A stretch of 64,000 bases of DNA from JBFHDX01 sp041584475 (GCA_041584475.1 JBFHDX010000002.1:20245-84244); one strand, 5' to 3'. Positions 31,701-40,505 are shown, counted from the stretch's first letter. Numbers and translations are program-made. Notes: generated from the sequence alone by a model not told the origin.

Positions 31701-32286
31701 TTCCCGGCTGTTTGAACAGCACGCCCGCAGCGTGCCGCCGCCGGCCGGCTTCGCTCAGCGTCGCCCAGGCCGCATAGGATTCCGCGACGGCGAGCGCGGC
31801 GCCGTGCCGTTCTTCGTCCGCCTCCCACTCGATCACCTTCCGCGCGAACGCCAGTTCGGTCAGGGGTTCGCCCAGCAGCAGTTCAAGCTCGTGGCCGAGC
31901 ACGACGCCGTCCAGGGTCTCCGCCTCCGCCGGCCTGATGCGCTTCAGCGCCCGCCGCTGCACGAACTGCCGCTTGGCCACGAACAGCGGTGACTTCTCGT
32001 CGTGCCGCGCGCGCAGCGCGTCGATTTCCTCGTCGATTCCGAACAGCCGCGCGACGAACGTCTCGAGATACGGCGCGAGCGCGATGATGAGTTCGGATTC
32101 GGCGAGCGCCGCCAGCGAGTCGGGCTCGCTCCGGGCTTCGCTCAGCCGCGCCTGCAGGTCCGCGTCTTCGCCGCCCAGGTAGTCGAGGAACGTCGCGTCG
32201 AGCCGCAGCAGCCCGTCTCGCTCGTGGAGATCATCGAACGACAGGCCGAAGCGCAGGTCGAGCGTGCTTTCGTGGAGGTCACTCAC
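28747..32286 (-). CDS. Large FAD/NAD(P) oxidoreductase: GltD-like plus PyrK/ferredoxin-reductase-like fusion
   Basis: From the GTG at 32286 the protein has 1,179 residues; an ATG at 32394 would add 36. An unassigned N-terminal part of about 230 residues is followed by cysteine-rich segments (YCIWCHKQGRDSC near 249 and ICNDCMKSC near 332) suggesting Fe-S clusters. A GltD-like FAD/NAD(P) domain starts at ILIVGMGPAGFTLAHH near 390. The last 330 residues resemble the dihydroorotate dehydrogenase electron-transfer subunit: a flavin-binding barrel, LLAGGGLGNAVLF, and a C-terminal CMMKEICGQC cluster site. Electron transfer between NAD(P)H and an iron-sulfur or quinone partner is plausible. The substrate is unknown. 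Confidence 0.8.
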   Translation of the reverse strand: MSDLHESTLDLRFGLSFDDLHERDGLLRLDATFLDYLGGEDADLQARLSEARSEPDSLAALAESELIIALAPYLETFVARLFGIDEEIDALRARHDEKSPLFVAKRQFVQRRALKRIRPAEAETLDGVVLGHELELLLGEPLTELAFARKVIEWEADEERHGAALAVAESYAAWATLSEAGRRRHAAGVLFKQPGKLDYDRLIRDMVTDESGGYPCHSLPAERLRRRDGFALTDAGTDLTGALDDANYCIWCHKQGRDSCARGLREKLKPGEAGPAPFRKSPFGVTLAGCPLEEKISEFQLVKAEGRAIAALAIAVVDNPMVAATGHRICNDCMKSCVYQKQDPVDIPQVETRTLKDVLALPWGFEIYSLLTRWNPLNLRRPFPRPETGRRILIVGMGPAGFTLAHHLLNDGHTIVGIDGLKIEPLPPEICGMTPGGERAPFGPVRDVASLYESLDDRVMAGFGGVAEYGITVRWDKNFLKLIRLLLERRAGFAMFGGVRFGGTMTLEDAWEAGFDHVALCAGAGRPTVIDMPNNLARGVRTASDFLMALQLTGAARGDSVANMQLRLPVVVIGGGLTAIDTATEALAYYPVQVEKFVARYDDLVADRGAAAVRAAWSTDELAIADEFLAHGRAIREERGAARAGGREPRIRELVQGWGGVTIAYRKRLIDSPSYTLNHEEVGKALEEGIRFAECLSPVAVEIDGDGHANGLVLARQHLGETGEWSGDETVTLPARSIFMAAGTHPNTVLAREDPEHFELDGRYFRACDETGRPVQPERSAAKPDTVRVFMSKTADERYVSFFGDLHPSYFGNVVKAMGSARQGYPLITGVLERRPAAAADDGEAFVRRISHDLRAVVERVERLTPTIVEVVVRAPAAARRFQPGQFYRLQNFEAGAQCVDGTTLAMEGLAMTGAWVDRAQGLVSVIVLEMGGSSSLCRLLRPGEPVILMGPTGAPTEIGREETALLAGGGLGNAVLFSIGQALRAAGGRVLYFAGYKKAEDRYKVADIERAADAIVWCCDEAPGFEASRPQDTAFVGNIVAAMQAYGAGELGPQAIPLDEVDRVIAIGSDRMMAAVSAARHTVLRNRLRDGHGAIGSINSPMQCMMKEICGQCLQAHIDPQTGEHRVVFSCFNQDQPLDRVDWAGLNARLRQNSVSEKLTTQWIERCLERLEAAPTSD

Positions 32287-32478
32287 GGTATCCGGACGCT
32301 CCGCCTTCCAGAAGTGGTCGGCCCCGGCACCGGTGGCGGTGCTGCGACCATGTTTCGGATCAGAAAGATAGGCGCTCCGGGCGCGGTCGACCACGAGCGG
32401 GGGGCTGCGGCCGACGCCGGGCCGGATTTGGCGCCGGGCGGCGGCGCGGCGCGCGGGATCGCGTCCCGCACCGGCCGG

Positions 32479-33144
32479 CTAGGCCAGTCGCGCCAGCGCA
32501 TCGGGGATCTCGGCGAAGCGGTCGACGACGATGTCGGCGCCGAGCTCCTCGACCGGCTCGCGGCGATACCCGTAGCTGACGACGATCACCGCCACCCCGG
32601 CATTGCGGGCGACCATCACGTCGTTGCGGCTGTCGCCGATCATGACCGCGTCTTCCGGCCGCGACCCCATCATCTGGAGGGTGCCCGTCAGGTGCCCGCC
32701 ATCCGGCTTGCGCACCGGCAGGCTGTCGCCGCCGGCGACCGCCGCGAAATACCGCGCGAGACCGAGCGCCTCGAGGATCTGCAGGGTCGGATCGCGAGGC
32801 TTGTTGGTGCACACCGCCATGCGATGGCCCGTCCGCTGCAACCGGTCGAGGGTCTCCGCGACGCCCGGAAACGGCGTTGTCCTGTCGGCAAGGGCGGCGC
32901 CGTAAAGGGCGCGGTAGCGCTCGACCTTGGCGTCGAAATCGTCCGGAACGCCGCCGGTCGCCTCGTAGGCTCGGCGCACCAGCATAGGAACCCCGTCACC
33001 GATCATCTTGACCAGCTCGGCATAGTCGAGCAGGCGGCGACGGTCGGCGCCGAGCAGCTTGTTCACCGCCGCGTGCAGGTCCGGCGCGCTGTCGATCAGC
33101 GTGCCGTCCAGGTCGAAGACGAGATCGGGGACGCCGGGGTTCAT
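32479..33144 (-). CDS. gph: HAD-family phosphoglycolate phosphatase
   Basis: A 221-residue haloacid dehalogenase-type phosphatase. Motif I is VFDLDGTLIDS with the nucleophilic aspartate, motif II is VCTNKP, the motif III lysine is in VRKPDGG, and motif IV is MIGDSRNDV. These match Gph, which removes 2-phosphoglycolate formed by DNA repair or oxygenase chemistry. The ATG at 33144 gives a standard N-terminus; longer upstream frames are antisense to glmU. It is divergent from glmU. Substrate range in this family is broad, so the symbol is probable rather than certain. Confidence 0.88.
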   Translation of the reverse strand: MNPGVPDLVFDLDGTLIDSAPDLHAAVNKLLGADRRRLLDYAELVKMIGDGVPMLVRRAYEATGGVPDDFDAKVERYRALYGAALADRTTPFPGVAETLDRLQRTGHRMAVCTNKPRDPTLQILEALGLARYFAAVAGGDSLPVRKPDGGHLTGTLQMMGSRPEDAVMIGDSRNDVMVARNAGVAVIVVSYGYRREPVEELGADIVVDRFAEIPDALARLA

Positions 33145-33297
33145 GGCCCGCTGTTCTGCAAGAATTCGCAATAATCCGCAACCGTCGGACACACAAAGTG
33201 ACTTGGCGGCCGCTGCCGGATTGTGGCAGTTTCGCGCGGCATGCGCAGCTTCCAGACGACTCGCCCGGCGGTCGCGATGTCCGGGATTCGGTAGATC

Positions 33298-34668
33298 ATG
33301 GCCCAGCCTGACGTTGCGGTCATTCTCCTTGCCGCCGGCAAGGGAACCCGCATGAAATCGGACATACCCAAGGTCCTGCATCCGCTGGCCGGACGGCCGC
33401 TCGTCGCGCACGTGCTGGCGGCGGCGGAAACGCTGCGGCCGTCGCGTTGCGTCGTCGTCGTCGGACCCGACATGGCGGACGTCGCCGCGGCCGTCGCGCC
33501 CTGGCCGACGGTGCTGCAGGAACGCCAGAACGGCACCGCCGACGCGGTACGCGTGGCGCGCGATGCGCTCGACGGGTTCAGCGAGGGATCCGACCGGGCA
33601 TCCATCCTCGTGCTCTACGGCGATACGCCGCTGATCGGGCCGCCGACGCTGCAACGCATGCTCGACGCCCGGGCCGACGGGGCGCAGCTCGTCGTTCTCG
33701 GCTTCCGCCCCGACGATCCGGCGGAATACGGGCGGCTCGTCCTGGACGACGCGGGCGCGCTGCAGGCGATCGTCGAATACCGCGACGCCAGCAAGGCGCA
33801 ACGCGCGATCCGGCTGTGCAATTCGGGCGTCATGGCGATCTCGGCAGGACAGCTCTGGGGGCTGCTCGACCGGGTCGGCAACGACAACGCCAAGGGCGAA
33901 TTCTATCTCACCGACATCGTCGGCCTGGCCCGCGCCGACGGACTCGCCTGCGCCGTCGTCGAGGGCGACCCCGAGGAGGTTCTCGGCGTGAACAGCCGCG
34001 CCGATCTGGCGGCGGCGGAAGCGGTGTGGCAGAGGGCGCGGCGCCTGCGCGCGATGGACGACGGCGCGACGTTGACCGACCCGGAGACCGTGTGGTTCAG
34101 CCACGACACCGTGCTCGGCCGCGACGTCGTGATCGGTCCCTCCGTCTTCTTCGGCCCCGGCGTTTCCGTCGCGGACGGCGCCGAGGTCCGGCCATTCTGC
34201 CATCTCGAGGGCGTGACGATCGGCGCCGGCGCCTCGGTCGGCCCGTTTGCCCGCTTGCGCCCCGGCGCCCGCATCGAGGCGGGCGCGCGCGTCGGCAATT
34301 TCGTCGAGGTCAAGAACGCGGTGCTCGGTCCCGGCGCAAAGGCCAACCACCTGAGCTATGTCGGTGACGCCGTGGTCGGCGCGGCAGCGAACATCGGCGC
34401 CGGCACGATAACCTGCAATTACGACGGATATCTGAAGCACCGCACGACCATCGGCGAGGGCGCCTTCATCGGCTCCAACACGGCGCTCGTCGCGCCGGTC
34501 AGCGTGGGCAAGGGCGCGATCGTCGGCGCCGGCAGCACGATTACGCGGGACGTGCCGGACGACGCGCTCGCCGTGACGCGGCCGCGGCAGACGGTGCTCG
34601 ACGGGGCCGCCGCCGCCTACCGCGAGCGCAAGGCCCGCGAGAAGGCTGCGCGCAAGAAGGAGAAATAG
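33298..34668 (+). CDS. glmU: Bifunctional UDP-GlcNAc pyrophosphorylase / glucosamine-1-phosphate acetyltransferase
   Basis: GlmU acetylates glucosamine-1-phosphate and uridylylates it to UDP-GlcNAc, the precursor of peptidoglycan and LPS. The N-terminal nucleotidyltransferase has LAAGKGTRMKSDIPKVLHPL, and GDTPLI binds the substrate. The C-terminal left-handed beta-helix shows hexapeptide repeats (VFFGPGVSVADGAEV, IGAGASVGPFARLRPGA) and the acetyltransferase histidine region with NIGAGTITCNYDG. Length is 456 residues. GlmS starts 6 bases after the stop, so the two are co-transcribed. Confidence 0.98.
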   Translation: MAQPDVAVILLAAGKGTRMKSDIPKVLHPLAGRPLVAHVLAAAETLRPSRCVVVVGPDMADVAAAVAPWPTVLQERQNGTADAVRVARDALDGFSEGSDRASILVLYGDTPLIGPPTLQRMLDARADGAQLVVLGFRPDDPAEYGRLVLDDAGALQAIVEYRDASKAQRAIRLCNSGVMAISAGQLWGLLDRVGNDNAKGEFYLTDIVGLARADGLACAVVEGDPEEVLGVNSRADLAAAEAVWQRARRLRAMDDGATLTDPETVWFSHDTVLGRDVVIGPSVFFGPGVSVADGAEVRPFCHLEGVTIGAGASVGPFARLRPGARIEAGARVGNFVEVKNAVLGPGAKANHLSYVGDAVVGAAANIGAGTITCNYDGYLKHRTTIGEGAFIGSNTALVAPVSVGKGAIVGAGSTITRDVPDDALAVTRPRQTVLDGAAAAYRERKAREKAARKKEK

Positions 34669-34674
34669 ACCCGA

Positions 34675-36504
34675 ATGTGCGGCATCATCGGCATCATCGG
34701 GCGGCAGCCGGTAGCCCCGCTGCTGCTCGAAGGGCTGCGGCGCCTGGAATACCGCGGTTACGACTCGGCCGGCATCGCGACGCTGACGGCCGGCGGCATC
34801 GAGCGCCGCCGCGCCGAGGGCAAGCTCGTCAATCTCGAGGGCCGGCTCACCGAAGCGCCGCTGGCCGGGACCGTCGGCATCGGCCACACGCGCTGGGCGA
34901 CCCACGGCGTGCCCAACGAGACCAACGCACACCCGCACGCGACGCCGCGTCTGGCGCTCGTGCACAACGGGATCATCGAGAATTTCCAGGAGCTGCGCGA
35001 CGAGCTCTCGGGGTCGGGCGCGCGGTTCGAATCCGAGACCGACACCGAGGTCGTCGCCCATCTGCTGACGCGTTATCTCGACGACGGCAAGACGCCGACC
35101 GAGGCCGTCGCGGCGGCGCTGCCGCGGCTCGAGGGCGCGTTTGCCATGGCGATCGTCTTCGCCGGCGAGGAGGATCTGATGATCGGCGCGCGACGCGGCA
35201 GTCCGCTGGCGATCGGCTATGGCGACGGCGAGATGTATCTCGGTTCGGACGCCATGGCGCTGGCGCCCCTGACGCAGAGCATCAGCTATCTCGAGGAGGG
35301 CGACTGGGTGGTCGCCACGCGGGCCGGGGCACGCGTGTTCGATGCCGCCAATGCCCCCGCCGAGCGGCCGGTCGTCCAGACGGCGCTGTCCGGCGCGATG
35401 ATCGGCAAGGGCAACTACCGCCATTTCATGCTCAAGGAGATCTACGAGCAGCCGGCGGTCATCGGCGACACGCTGCACACGATGCTGAACCCGGCGAACC
35501 GCACCATAACCCTGCCGCCGCTGCCGCTCGACCTGGCCGCCGTCCCGAAATTCACGATCATCGCCTGCGGCACCGCGTTCTACGCGGGGATGGTGGCGAA
35601 ATACTGGCTCGAGCAGGTGGCGCGCGTGCCGGTCGAGATCGACATCGCATCGGAGTTCCGCTACCGCGAGGCGCCGATGCCCGACGGCGGGCTCGCCATG
35701 TTCGTCAGCCAGTCCGGCGAGACCGCCGACACGCTCGCGGCGCTGCGTTATGCCAGATCGCAGGGCCAGACCATCCTCTCGGTGGTCAACGTCCCGGAAT
35801 CGTCGATCGCCCGGGAATCCGATGCCGTGCTGCCGACCCTGGCCGGCCCCGAGATCGGGGTCGCCTCGACCAAGGCCTTCACGACCCAGCTCACCGTGCT
35901 GGCCTGCCTGGCGATCGCCACGGCGCGAGCGCGCAAGGCGATCGACGCCAAGCGCGAGGCGGAATTGTCGGCGGCGCTGGCCGAGGTGCCGGGTCGCGCT
36001 GCCGAGGTGCTGAGCCACGACGAGCGCATCGAGGCCCTGGCGCACGGCATCGTGGAGGCGCGCGACGTGCTCTATCTGGGACGTGGTCCGGCCTACCCGC
36101 TGGCGCTCGAAGGGGCGCTGAAGCTCAAGGAGATCTCGTATATCCATGCCGAGGGCTACGCCGCCGGCGAAATGAAGCACGGGCCGATCGCCCTGATCGA
36201 CGAAGGCGTGCCGGTGATCGTCATCGCGCCGAACGATCCGCTGTTCGAGAAGACGGCGTCCAACCTGCAGGAGGTCATCGCGCGCGGCGGCCGCGTGATC
36301 GTGCTCTCCGACGCCGACGGGGTGGCCCGCGTGGCGGCGCAGGCGAAACCCGAGGCGAGCATAGCCCTGCCGTCGGTCGATCCGTTCGTCGCGCCCATCC
36401 TGTATGCGATACCGGTCCAGCTGCTCGCCTATCACACGGCCGTGCTCAAGGGCACGGACGTCGACCAGCCGCGCAACCTCGCCAAGTCGGTGACGGTGGA
36501 ATAG
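34675..36504 (+). CDS. glmS: Glutamine-fructose-6-phosphate aminotransferase
   Basis: GlmS makes glucosamine-6-phosphate from fructose-6-phosphate and glutamine, the first committed amino-sugar step. The N-terminal nucleophile starts MCGIIGIIG, and TRWATHGVP and HNGIIENF complete the glutaminase site. Two SIS domains follow with CGTAFYAGMVA, SQSGETADTLAAL and the C-terminal LAKSVTVE. Length is 609 residues. An AAGGAG at the end of glmU serves as ribosome binding site. No room exists for a glmS ribozyme in the 6-base gap. Confidence 0.98.
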   Translation: MCGIIGIIGRQPVAPLLLEGLRRLEYRGYDSAGIATLTAGGIERRRAEGKLVNLEGRLTEAPLAGTVGIGHTRWATHGVPNETNAHPHATPRLALVHNGIIENFQELRDELSGSGARFESETDTEVVAHLLTRYLDDGKTPTEAVAAALPRLEGAFAMAIVFAGEEDLMIGARRGSPLAIGYGDGEMYLGSDAMALAPLTQSISYLEEGDWVVATRAGARVFDAANAPAERPVVQTALSGAMIGKGNYRHFMLKEIYEQPAVIGDTLHTMLNPANRTITLPPLPLDLAAVPKFTIIACGTAFYAGMVAKYWLEQVARVPVEIDIASEFRYREAPMPDGGLAMFVSQSGETADTLAALRYARSQGQTILSVVNVPESSIARESDAVLPTLAGPEIGVASTKAFTTQLTVLACLAIATARARKAIDAKREAELSAALAEVPGRAAEVLSHDERIEALAHGIVEARDVLYLGRGPAYPLALEGALKLKEISYIHAEGYAAGEMKHGPIALIDEGVPVIVIAPNDPLFEKTASNLQEVIARGGRVIVLSDADGVARVAAQAKPEASIALPSVDPFVAPILYAIPVQLLAYHTAVLKGTDVDQPRNLAKSVTVE

Positions 36505-36512
36505 GCCTCGCG

Positions 36513-36875
36513 ATGGCCGCCGAGCTCGGTACCAGTCCCGAGATCAAGCTCCTGCTCACGGTCACCGCGCTCGCGGTGTTCTGGATGTTCCTCTGGAAGA
36601 CGCGTACGGAGCGCCGCGCGACCCGGCTGATCAAGTGGATCTGGGAGAACCATCCCGAGACCTGGGCGGCGCTGCCCTGGCTCTACCGCAACGTGCTGCG
36701 CGAGCGCGGCCTCGACGAGCTGGCCCGGCGCGAGGCCATCCCGGATGCCCACTTCCACCGGGAGTACGCCGAGATCCGCCCGTCGCAGCGGCACATCACG
36801 ATCGCAGCCCTGATCGCCGGCGCGGCGATCCTGCTGATCTTTATCGGCACCGCGGTCCTCGGCTGGCGCTGGTAG
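36513..36875 (+). CDS. Small membrane protein of unknown function
   Basis: A 120-residue protein starting 8 bases after glmS, so probably in the same transcript. A membrane helix (LLLTVTALAVFWMFLW) near the N-terminus and another at the C-terminus (ITIAALIAGAAILLIFIGTAVL) flank a charged, Trp-rich middle (TRLIKWIWENHPETWAALPW). Both ends in the membrane with a cytoplasmic loop is the simplest topology. I do not recognise the family. It ends 7 bases before the convergent chrA stop. Confidence 0.75.
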   Translation: MAAELGTSPEIKLLLTVTALAVFWMFLWKTRTERRATRLIKWIWENHPETWAALPWLYRNVLRERGLDELARREAIPDAHFHREYAEIRPSQRHITIAALIAGAAILLIFIGTAVLGWRW

Positions 36876-36882
36876 GCCGGGA

Positions 36883-38298
36883 TCACAGGCCCGCGTACGA
36901 ATACAGGGTGCCGAGCCCGGCCGCCGCGGCGAGCGTCGGCAGCATGCCGACGCGGAAGCGGAGCATCGCGACGAGGGCCGCCGCCGTCAGCGTCAGCGAC
37001 GCCACGTTGATCGTCGCCCATGCCGGCCAGAACAGGCGGATGCCCGCAAGATGCAGCTCGTCGACCTGCCCGAACGCGACGTGCAGCCCGAACCACAGCG
37101 CGAGATTCAGGATCACGCCCACGACCGCGGCCGTGATCGCCGAGAGCGCCGCGCCCAGCGAGCGATTGCCGCGCAGCGCCTCGATGTAGGGCGCGCCGAG
37201 GAAGATCCACAGGAAACAGGGCACGAACGTAACCCAGGTCGTCAGCGCCGCGCCGAGGATGCCCGCCAGCATCGGGTCGAGCCCGCCGGGGTACCGGTAC
37301 GCGCCCATGAATCCGACGAACTGGACGACCATGATCAGCGGCCCGGGGGTCGTCTCGGCCATGCCGAGCCCGTCGAGCATCTCGCCGGGCGCGAGCCAGC
37401 CATGCGTCTCCACCGCCTGCTGCGCGACATAGGCGAGGACCGCATAGGCGCCACCGAACGTCACGACCGCCATCTTGCTGAAGAACAGCCCCTCGAGGAC
37501 GAAGACGTGCGCCGTGCCGAGCAGCGACGCCGCGATGGCGATCGGGGCGAACCACAGGACGAGGCAGGTTCCGCTCACCCTCAGGGCGCGACCGATCGTC
37601 GGTTGCGTGTGGCTCGCCAACCCGTCCTCGAGCACAGCGTCGGGGTCGGTGCCCGCGGCGTTCGTCGCCCGTCGGTGCCCCGCGGGCAGCGCAAACCGTC
37701 CCGGCCACAGCCGGTCGCCGACGTAGCCGGCCAGGCCTGCGGCGACGACGATCACCGGGAACGGCACCTGCAGGAAGAAGATTGCAACGAAGGCGATGGC
37801 CGCGAGCGCGTACATGGCCCGGTTCCTGAGCGCACGCCTGCCGATGCGAAGTACTGCCTCGATCACGACCGCAAGCACCGCCGCCTTGATGCCGAAGAAG
37901 ACGGCCTGGACGATCGTCAGTTCGTGGAAGCCGGCATAGAGTATGCTGAGCCCCAATATGACGATGGCGCCGGGCAGCACGAACAGGATGCCGGCGACGA
38001 GTCCCCCGAGCGTCCGGTGCAGCAGCCACCCGACATAGGTGGCAAGCTGCTGCGCTTCGGGGCCCGGGAGCAGCATGCAGTAGTTGAGGGCATGCAGGAA
38101 CCGGCCCTCGCTGATCCAGCGTTTTTCCTCGACGAGGATGCGGTGCATCAACGCGATCTGGCCCGCCGGCCCCCCGAAACTCACCAGTCCGATCTTCAGC
38201 CAGACGCGCAGCGCCTCGCGAAATTCGACCTGGCTGCCGCGGATGGTCCGGGCAGCTTCAGCGGGTTCGCCAGCGATACCGGAGGACCCGCCGGTCAT
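36883..38298 (-). CDS. chrA: Chromate efflux transporter ChrA
   Basis: ChrA pumps chromate out of the cell. The protein (471 residues) has the long-chain double-domain form with two homologous halves: KIGLVSFGGPAGQIALM in the first and AVVTFGGAYAVLAYVAQQAV in the second, each with the FGG-type motif, plus LNYCMLLPGPEAQQLATYVG. About ten to twelve membrane helices are evident. The ATG at 38298 overlaps the chrB stop (ATGA), which fixes the start over a longer open frame to 38379. It is expressed with chrB. Confidence 0.95.
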   Translation of the reverse strand: MTGGSSGIAGEPAEAARTIRGSQVEFREALRVWLKIGLVSFGGPAGQIALMHRILVEEKRWISEGRFLHALNYCMLLPGPEAQQLATYVGWLLHRTLGGLVAGILFVLPGAIVILGLSILYAGFHELTIVQAVFFGIKAAVLAVVIEAVLRIGRRALRNRAMYALAAIAFVAIFFLQVPFPVIVVAAGLAGYVGDRLWPGRFALPAGHRRATNAAGTDPDAVLEDGLASHTQPTIGRALRVSGTCLVLWFAPIAIAASLLGTAHVFVLEGLFFSKMAVVTFGGAYAVLAYVAQQAVETHGWLAPGEMLDGLGMAETTPGPLIMVVQFVGFMGAYRYPGGLDPMLAGILGAALTTWVTFVPCFLWIFLGAPYIEALRGNRSLGAALSAITAAVVGVILNLALWFGLHVAFGQVDELHLAGIRLFWPAWATINVASLTLTAAALVAMLRFRVGMLPTLAAAAGLGTLYSYAGL

Positions 38299-39146
38299 CG
38301 CGCGATTTCCAGCGGAGCGGCCACCGTTCCTGTCTCGAGCGGCGGCCAGCCGTGCGTCTCCTTTGCGGCGAAGCGGCACCAGGCGTACAGCGCATCATAG
38401 AGCAGCAGGCCCTGCTCGAGCATGACCTGATCGTCCGGCTGTATCGCCGACAGGCCGAGCGACATCGCCAGCAGGCCGGCAGCCTGCGGCGCGAGATCGA
38501 GGCGGCCGGTGTCGGCCCCGCGGACGATCACGGCGAGCTGCCGGAGCGCGGGATCGTGCACGTCGAACCGCTCGAGGAAGGCATCGAAGCTGCACCGGTC
38601 GCCGACATGGGAGAACTCCACGTCCGGGATGTCGAACGGAACGGCCCCGAGTTCGACCGCCGCGTCGCGCACCCATTCGGCATCGACGAAATGGATCGCC
38701 GCGTCGCGGTCGACGAAGCGCCGGATGAACCAGGGGCAGGCGATGCGGTCGATCTTCGGACGCGCGCGCGTGATCCAGCGGCTCGGCGTTCGCTCCTCGC
38801 GCACCGGCAGGACACCGCGTCGGATCAGCGGTCCGCCGGCGGCGCGATAGGCCTCGACGCCGCCCTCGAGATAGCGGGCATCGATGCCGGTCGAGCGCAA
38901 GAGCGCCGCTGCCGCCTGGCTGACCTGGTGCCCGTGCACGCAGTAAACCACGACGGGTCCCCACAATGCAGGCTTCTCCTCGGCGCCGACCGGCGCCTTG
39001 TGGTTGCGCCAGCGCGCGGTCGGAATGACGTCGGCGGCGGCCTCGAAGGCATCGCGCCGGCGCACGTCGAGGATGATCGGACAGTCGGCGCCGCCGATCT
39101 TGCCGATCAGTTCGGAGGGGGTGATCGATGTATTGAACGCGCCCAT
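38295..39146 (-). CDS. chrB: Rhodanese / ChrB-type chromate resistance protein
   Basis: A 283-residue two-domain protein. Residues 1-105 are a rhodanese domain with the active-site loop VVYCVHGHQVSQ, whose cysteine precedes HGHQ. Residues about 125-270 match the ChrB C-terminal domain: RWITRARPKIDRIACPWFIR, DVEFSHVGDRCSFDAFLERF and the final YDALYAWCR. ChrB domains act in chromate sensing or resistance. The ATG at 39146 has GGAGG eight bases upstream and is preferred to the GTG at 39167. Overlap with chrA indicates a two-gene operon. Confidence 0.9.
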   Translation of the reverse strand: MGAFNTSITPSELIGKIGGADCPIILDVRRRDAFEAAADVIPTARWRNHKAPVGAEEKPALWGPVVVYCVHGHQVSQAAAALLRSTGIDARYLEGGVEAYRAAGGPLIRRGVLPVREERTPSRWITRARPKIDRIACPWFIRRFVDRDAAIHFVDAEWVRDAAVELGAVPFDIPDVEFSHVGDRCSFDAFLERFDVHDPALRQLAVIVRGADTGRLDLAPQAAGLLAMSLGLSAIQPDDQVMLEQGLLLYDALYAWCRFAAKETHGWPPLETGTVAAPLEIAR

Positions 39147-39361
39147 GAGCTTGACCTCCGCTGTCACGGAGCGTTAGCCGGTGCTTGGGCGTTGGGCGCC
39201 TTGGAAAAGCCGGGAGACCGCCATATCCCGACCGGCGCATATTAGTCCCGCAGTGACGGTTGCGCAATTGCGATCAATTGGTCGTAGCGGACGCCGGCAG
39301 CCCCGGGCCGACAGGAAATCGATCGCTGTCCCGTCATGCGAAATCGTCTGCCGCTGGCGGA

Positions 39362-40207
39362 TCAGCGCAGCGCGGAGACATAATTGATCGGCGCATGATC
39401 GGTCAGTTCGCGCGGCAGGTTCCGGCCGATCCGGGTCGCCGTGCGGATACCGTCCCAGTTCAGCGAGTCGGCCAGCAGCGTGGCGAGCCCCTGATGTCGC
39501 GGCGCGCGCCGGCTGACCCGGCCGTCGGTGTCGATGAGGTGGGGCGTGCCGACGTGCCGGTAACCGAGTCGCGCCGACGGCACGCGGCAGACGATGTCGC
39601 GATTGTTGACGTAGCGACACATCTCGCCCGGGCGGCGCACCATGTTCGCGCGAAACGCCGAGTCGCCGACCCGCGGTGAACCGAAGGTGATGAGCACGGC
39701 ATCGGGGACGAGGCTCGCCGCCAGCGTCGCCAGCGCCGCGCCGAGACTGTGGCCGCTGAACAGGAGCGGCGCCCGGGTCTCGCGCAGCGCAGCCTGCACC
39801 ACGGGCCATGTGGTATCGAGTGCCGCAGCGAAGCCGCTATGGACCCTGCCGCCGCCCCGCCAGGACACCGGGCGAACGTCGAGGTTGGTGATCCAGGCTC
39901 GGACGTCGTCGGAGCCGCGGAAGACGAGAATCGAAAACGCCGCCCCTTCGGCGAGCAAGCCTTCGGTTCCGTCGTGCGCGAAAACGGCGACCAGCCGGAA
40001 GCCGACCCGCGCCAGGCTGCTTTCGATCGTTGCCCGATCGTCGCAGTAGGCGAGGCGAGCGAATTCCGCGCACCAGGCGGCGCGGCTGCGCGGCCGGTGG
40101 AGCCGAAAGAATTTCCCCGCGGCGGCCGGGTCGGCGACGGCGCGCAGGCTGGAATCGTAATCTATTCCCGTTGCTTCCACGCGTGTCATGGACCGTGCGA
40201 CCGTCAT
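39362..40207 (-). CDS. Class 3 lipase family protein
   Basis: A 281-residue alpha/beta hydrolase of the fungal-type (class 3) lipase family. The nucleophile elbow is LLFSGHSLGAALATLAA (Ser near residue 153), preceded by the oxyanion region ILVFRGSDDVRAWITNLD and followed by ITFGSPRVGDSAF and the histidine-bearing C-terminus TDHAPINYVSAL. No signal peptide is obvious, so it may act in the cytoplasm or be anchored peripherally. GGAAG lies upstream of the ATG at 40207. The substrate is unknown. Confidence 0.88.
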   Translation of the reverse strand: MTVARSMTRVEATGIDYDSSLRAVADPAAAGKFFRLHRPRSRAAWCAEFARLAYCDDRATIESSLARVGFRLVAVFAHDGTEGLLAEGAAFSILVFRGSDDVRAWITNLDVRPVSWRGGGRVHSGFAAALDTTWPVVQAALRETRAPLLFSGHSLGAALATLAASLVPDAVLITFGSPRVGDSAFRANMVRRPGEMCRYVNNRDIVCRVPSARLGYRHVGTPHLIDTDGRVSRRAPRHQGLATLLADSLNWDGIRTATRIGRNLPRELTDHAPINYVSALR

Positions 40208-40505
40208 TTCTGCTTCCGTTCGTCTTTCTTCCCGTGCGGGACGCGAGGGCCGTTCCCGATCGACCCCTGTCGCGGGCGACTATAGCGCAGGTGCCGAGGG
40301 ACGTGATCTGCCCCGTGTCGGGATCATCCCGGCGCGGCACGTCGCGGCGAATGGGCGATGCCGCATTGCGCGGGCGTCGAGTTGAATCGATGCCGGCATG
40401 TCCGTACGATGCGACACCGACCGGTTGAGAGAGCCATCGAAAAGACGACCGTTTCGTGCCGGCGGTATTCGTTCGGCGGCGCGATCGACGGCAGGGAGAT
40501 ACCAA

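Noticed and set aside
32287..32394. Longer start for the fusion oxidoreductase
   Set aside because: The extra 36 residues are polar and unlike a conserved domain. The GTG at 32286 was preferred, though this is not certain.
34660..34680. glmS ribozyme or leader
   Set aside because: Only six bases separate glmU and glmS.
32479..36435. A 1,318-codon minus-strand frame over glmS and glmU
   Set aside because: Only its C-terminal 221 residues form a real protein (gph). The remainder is antisense to two well-conserved genes.
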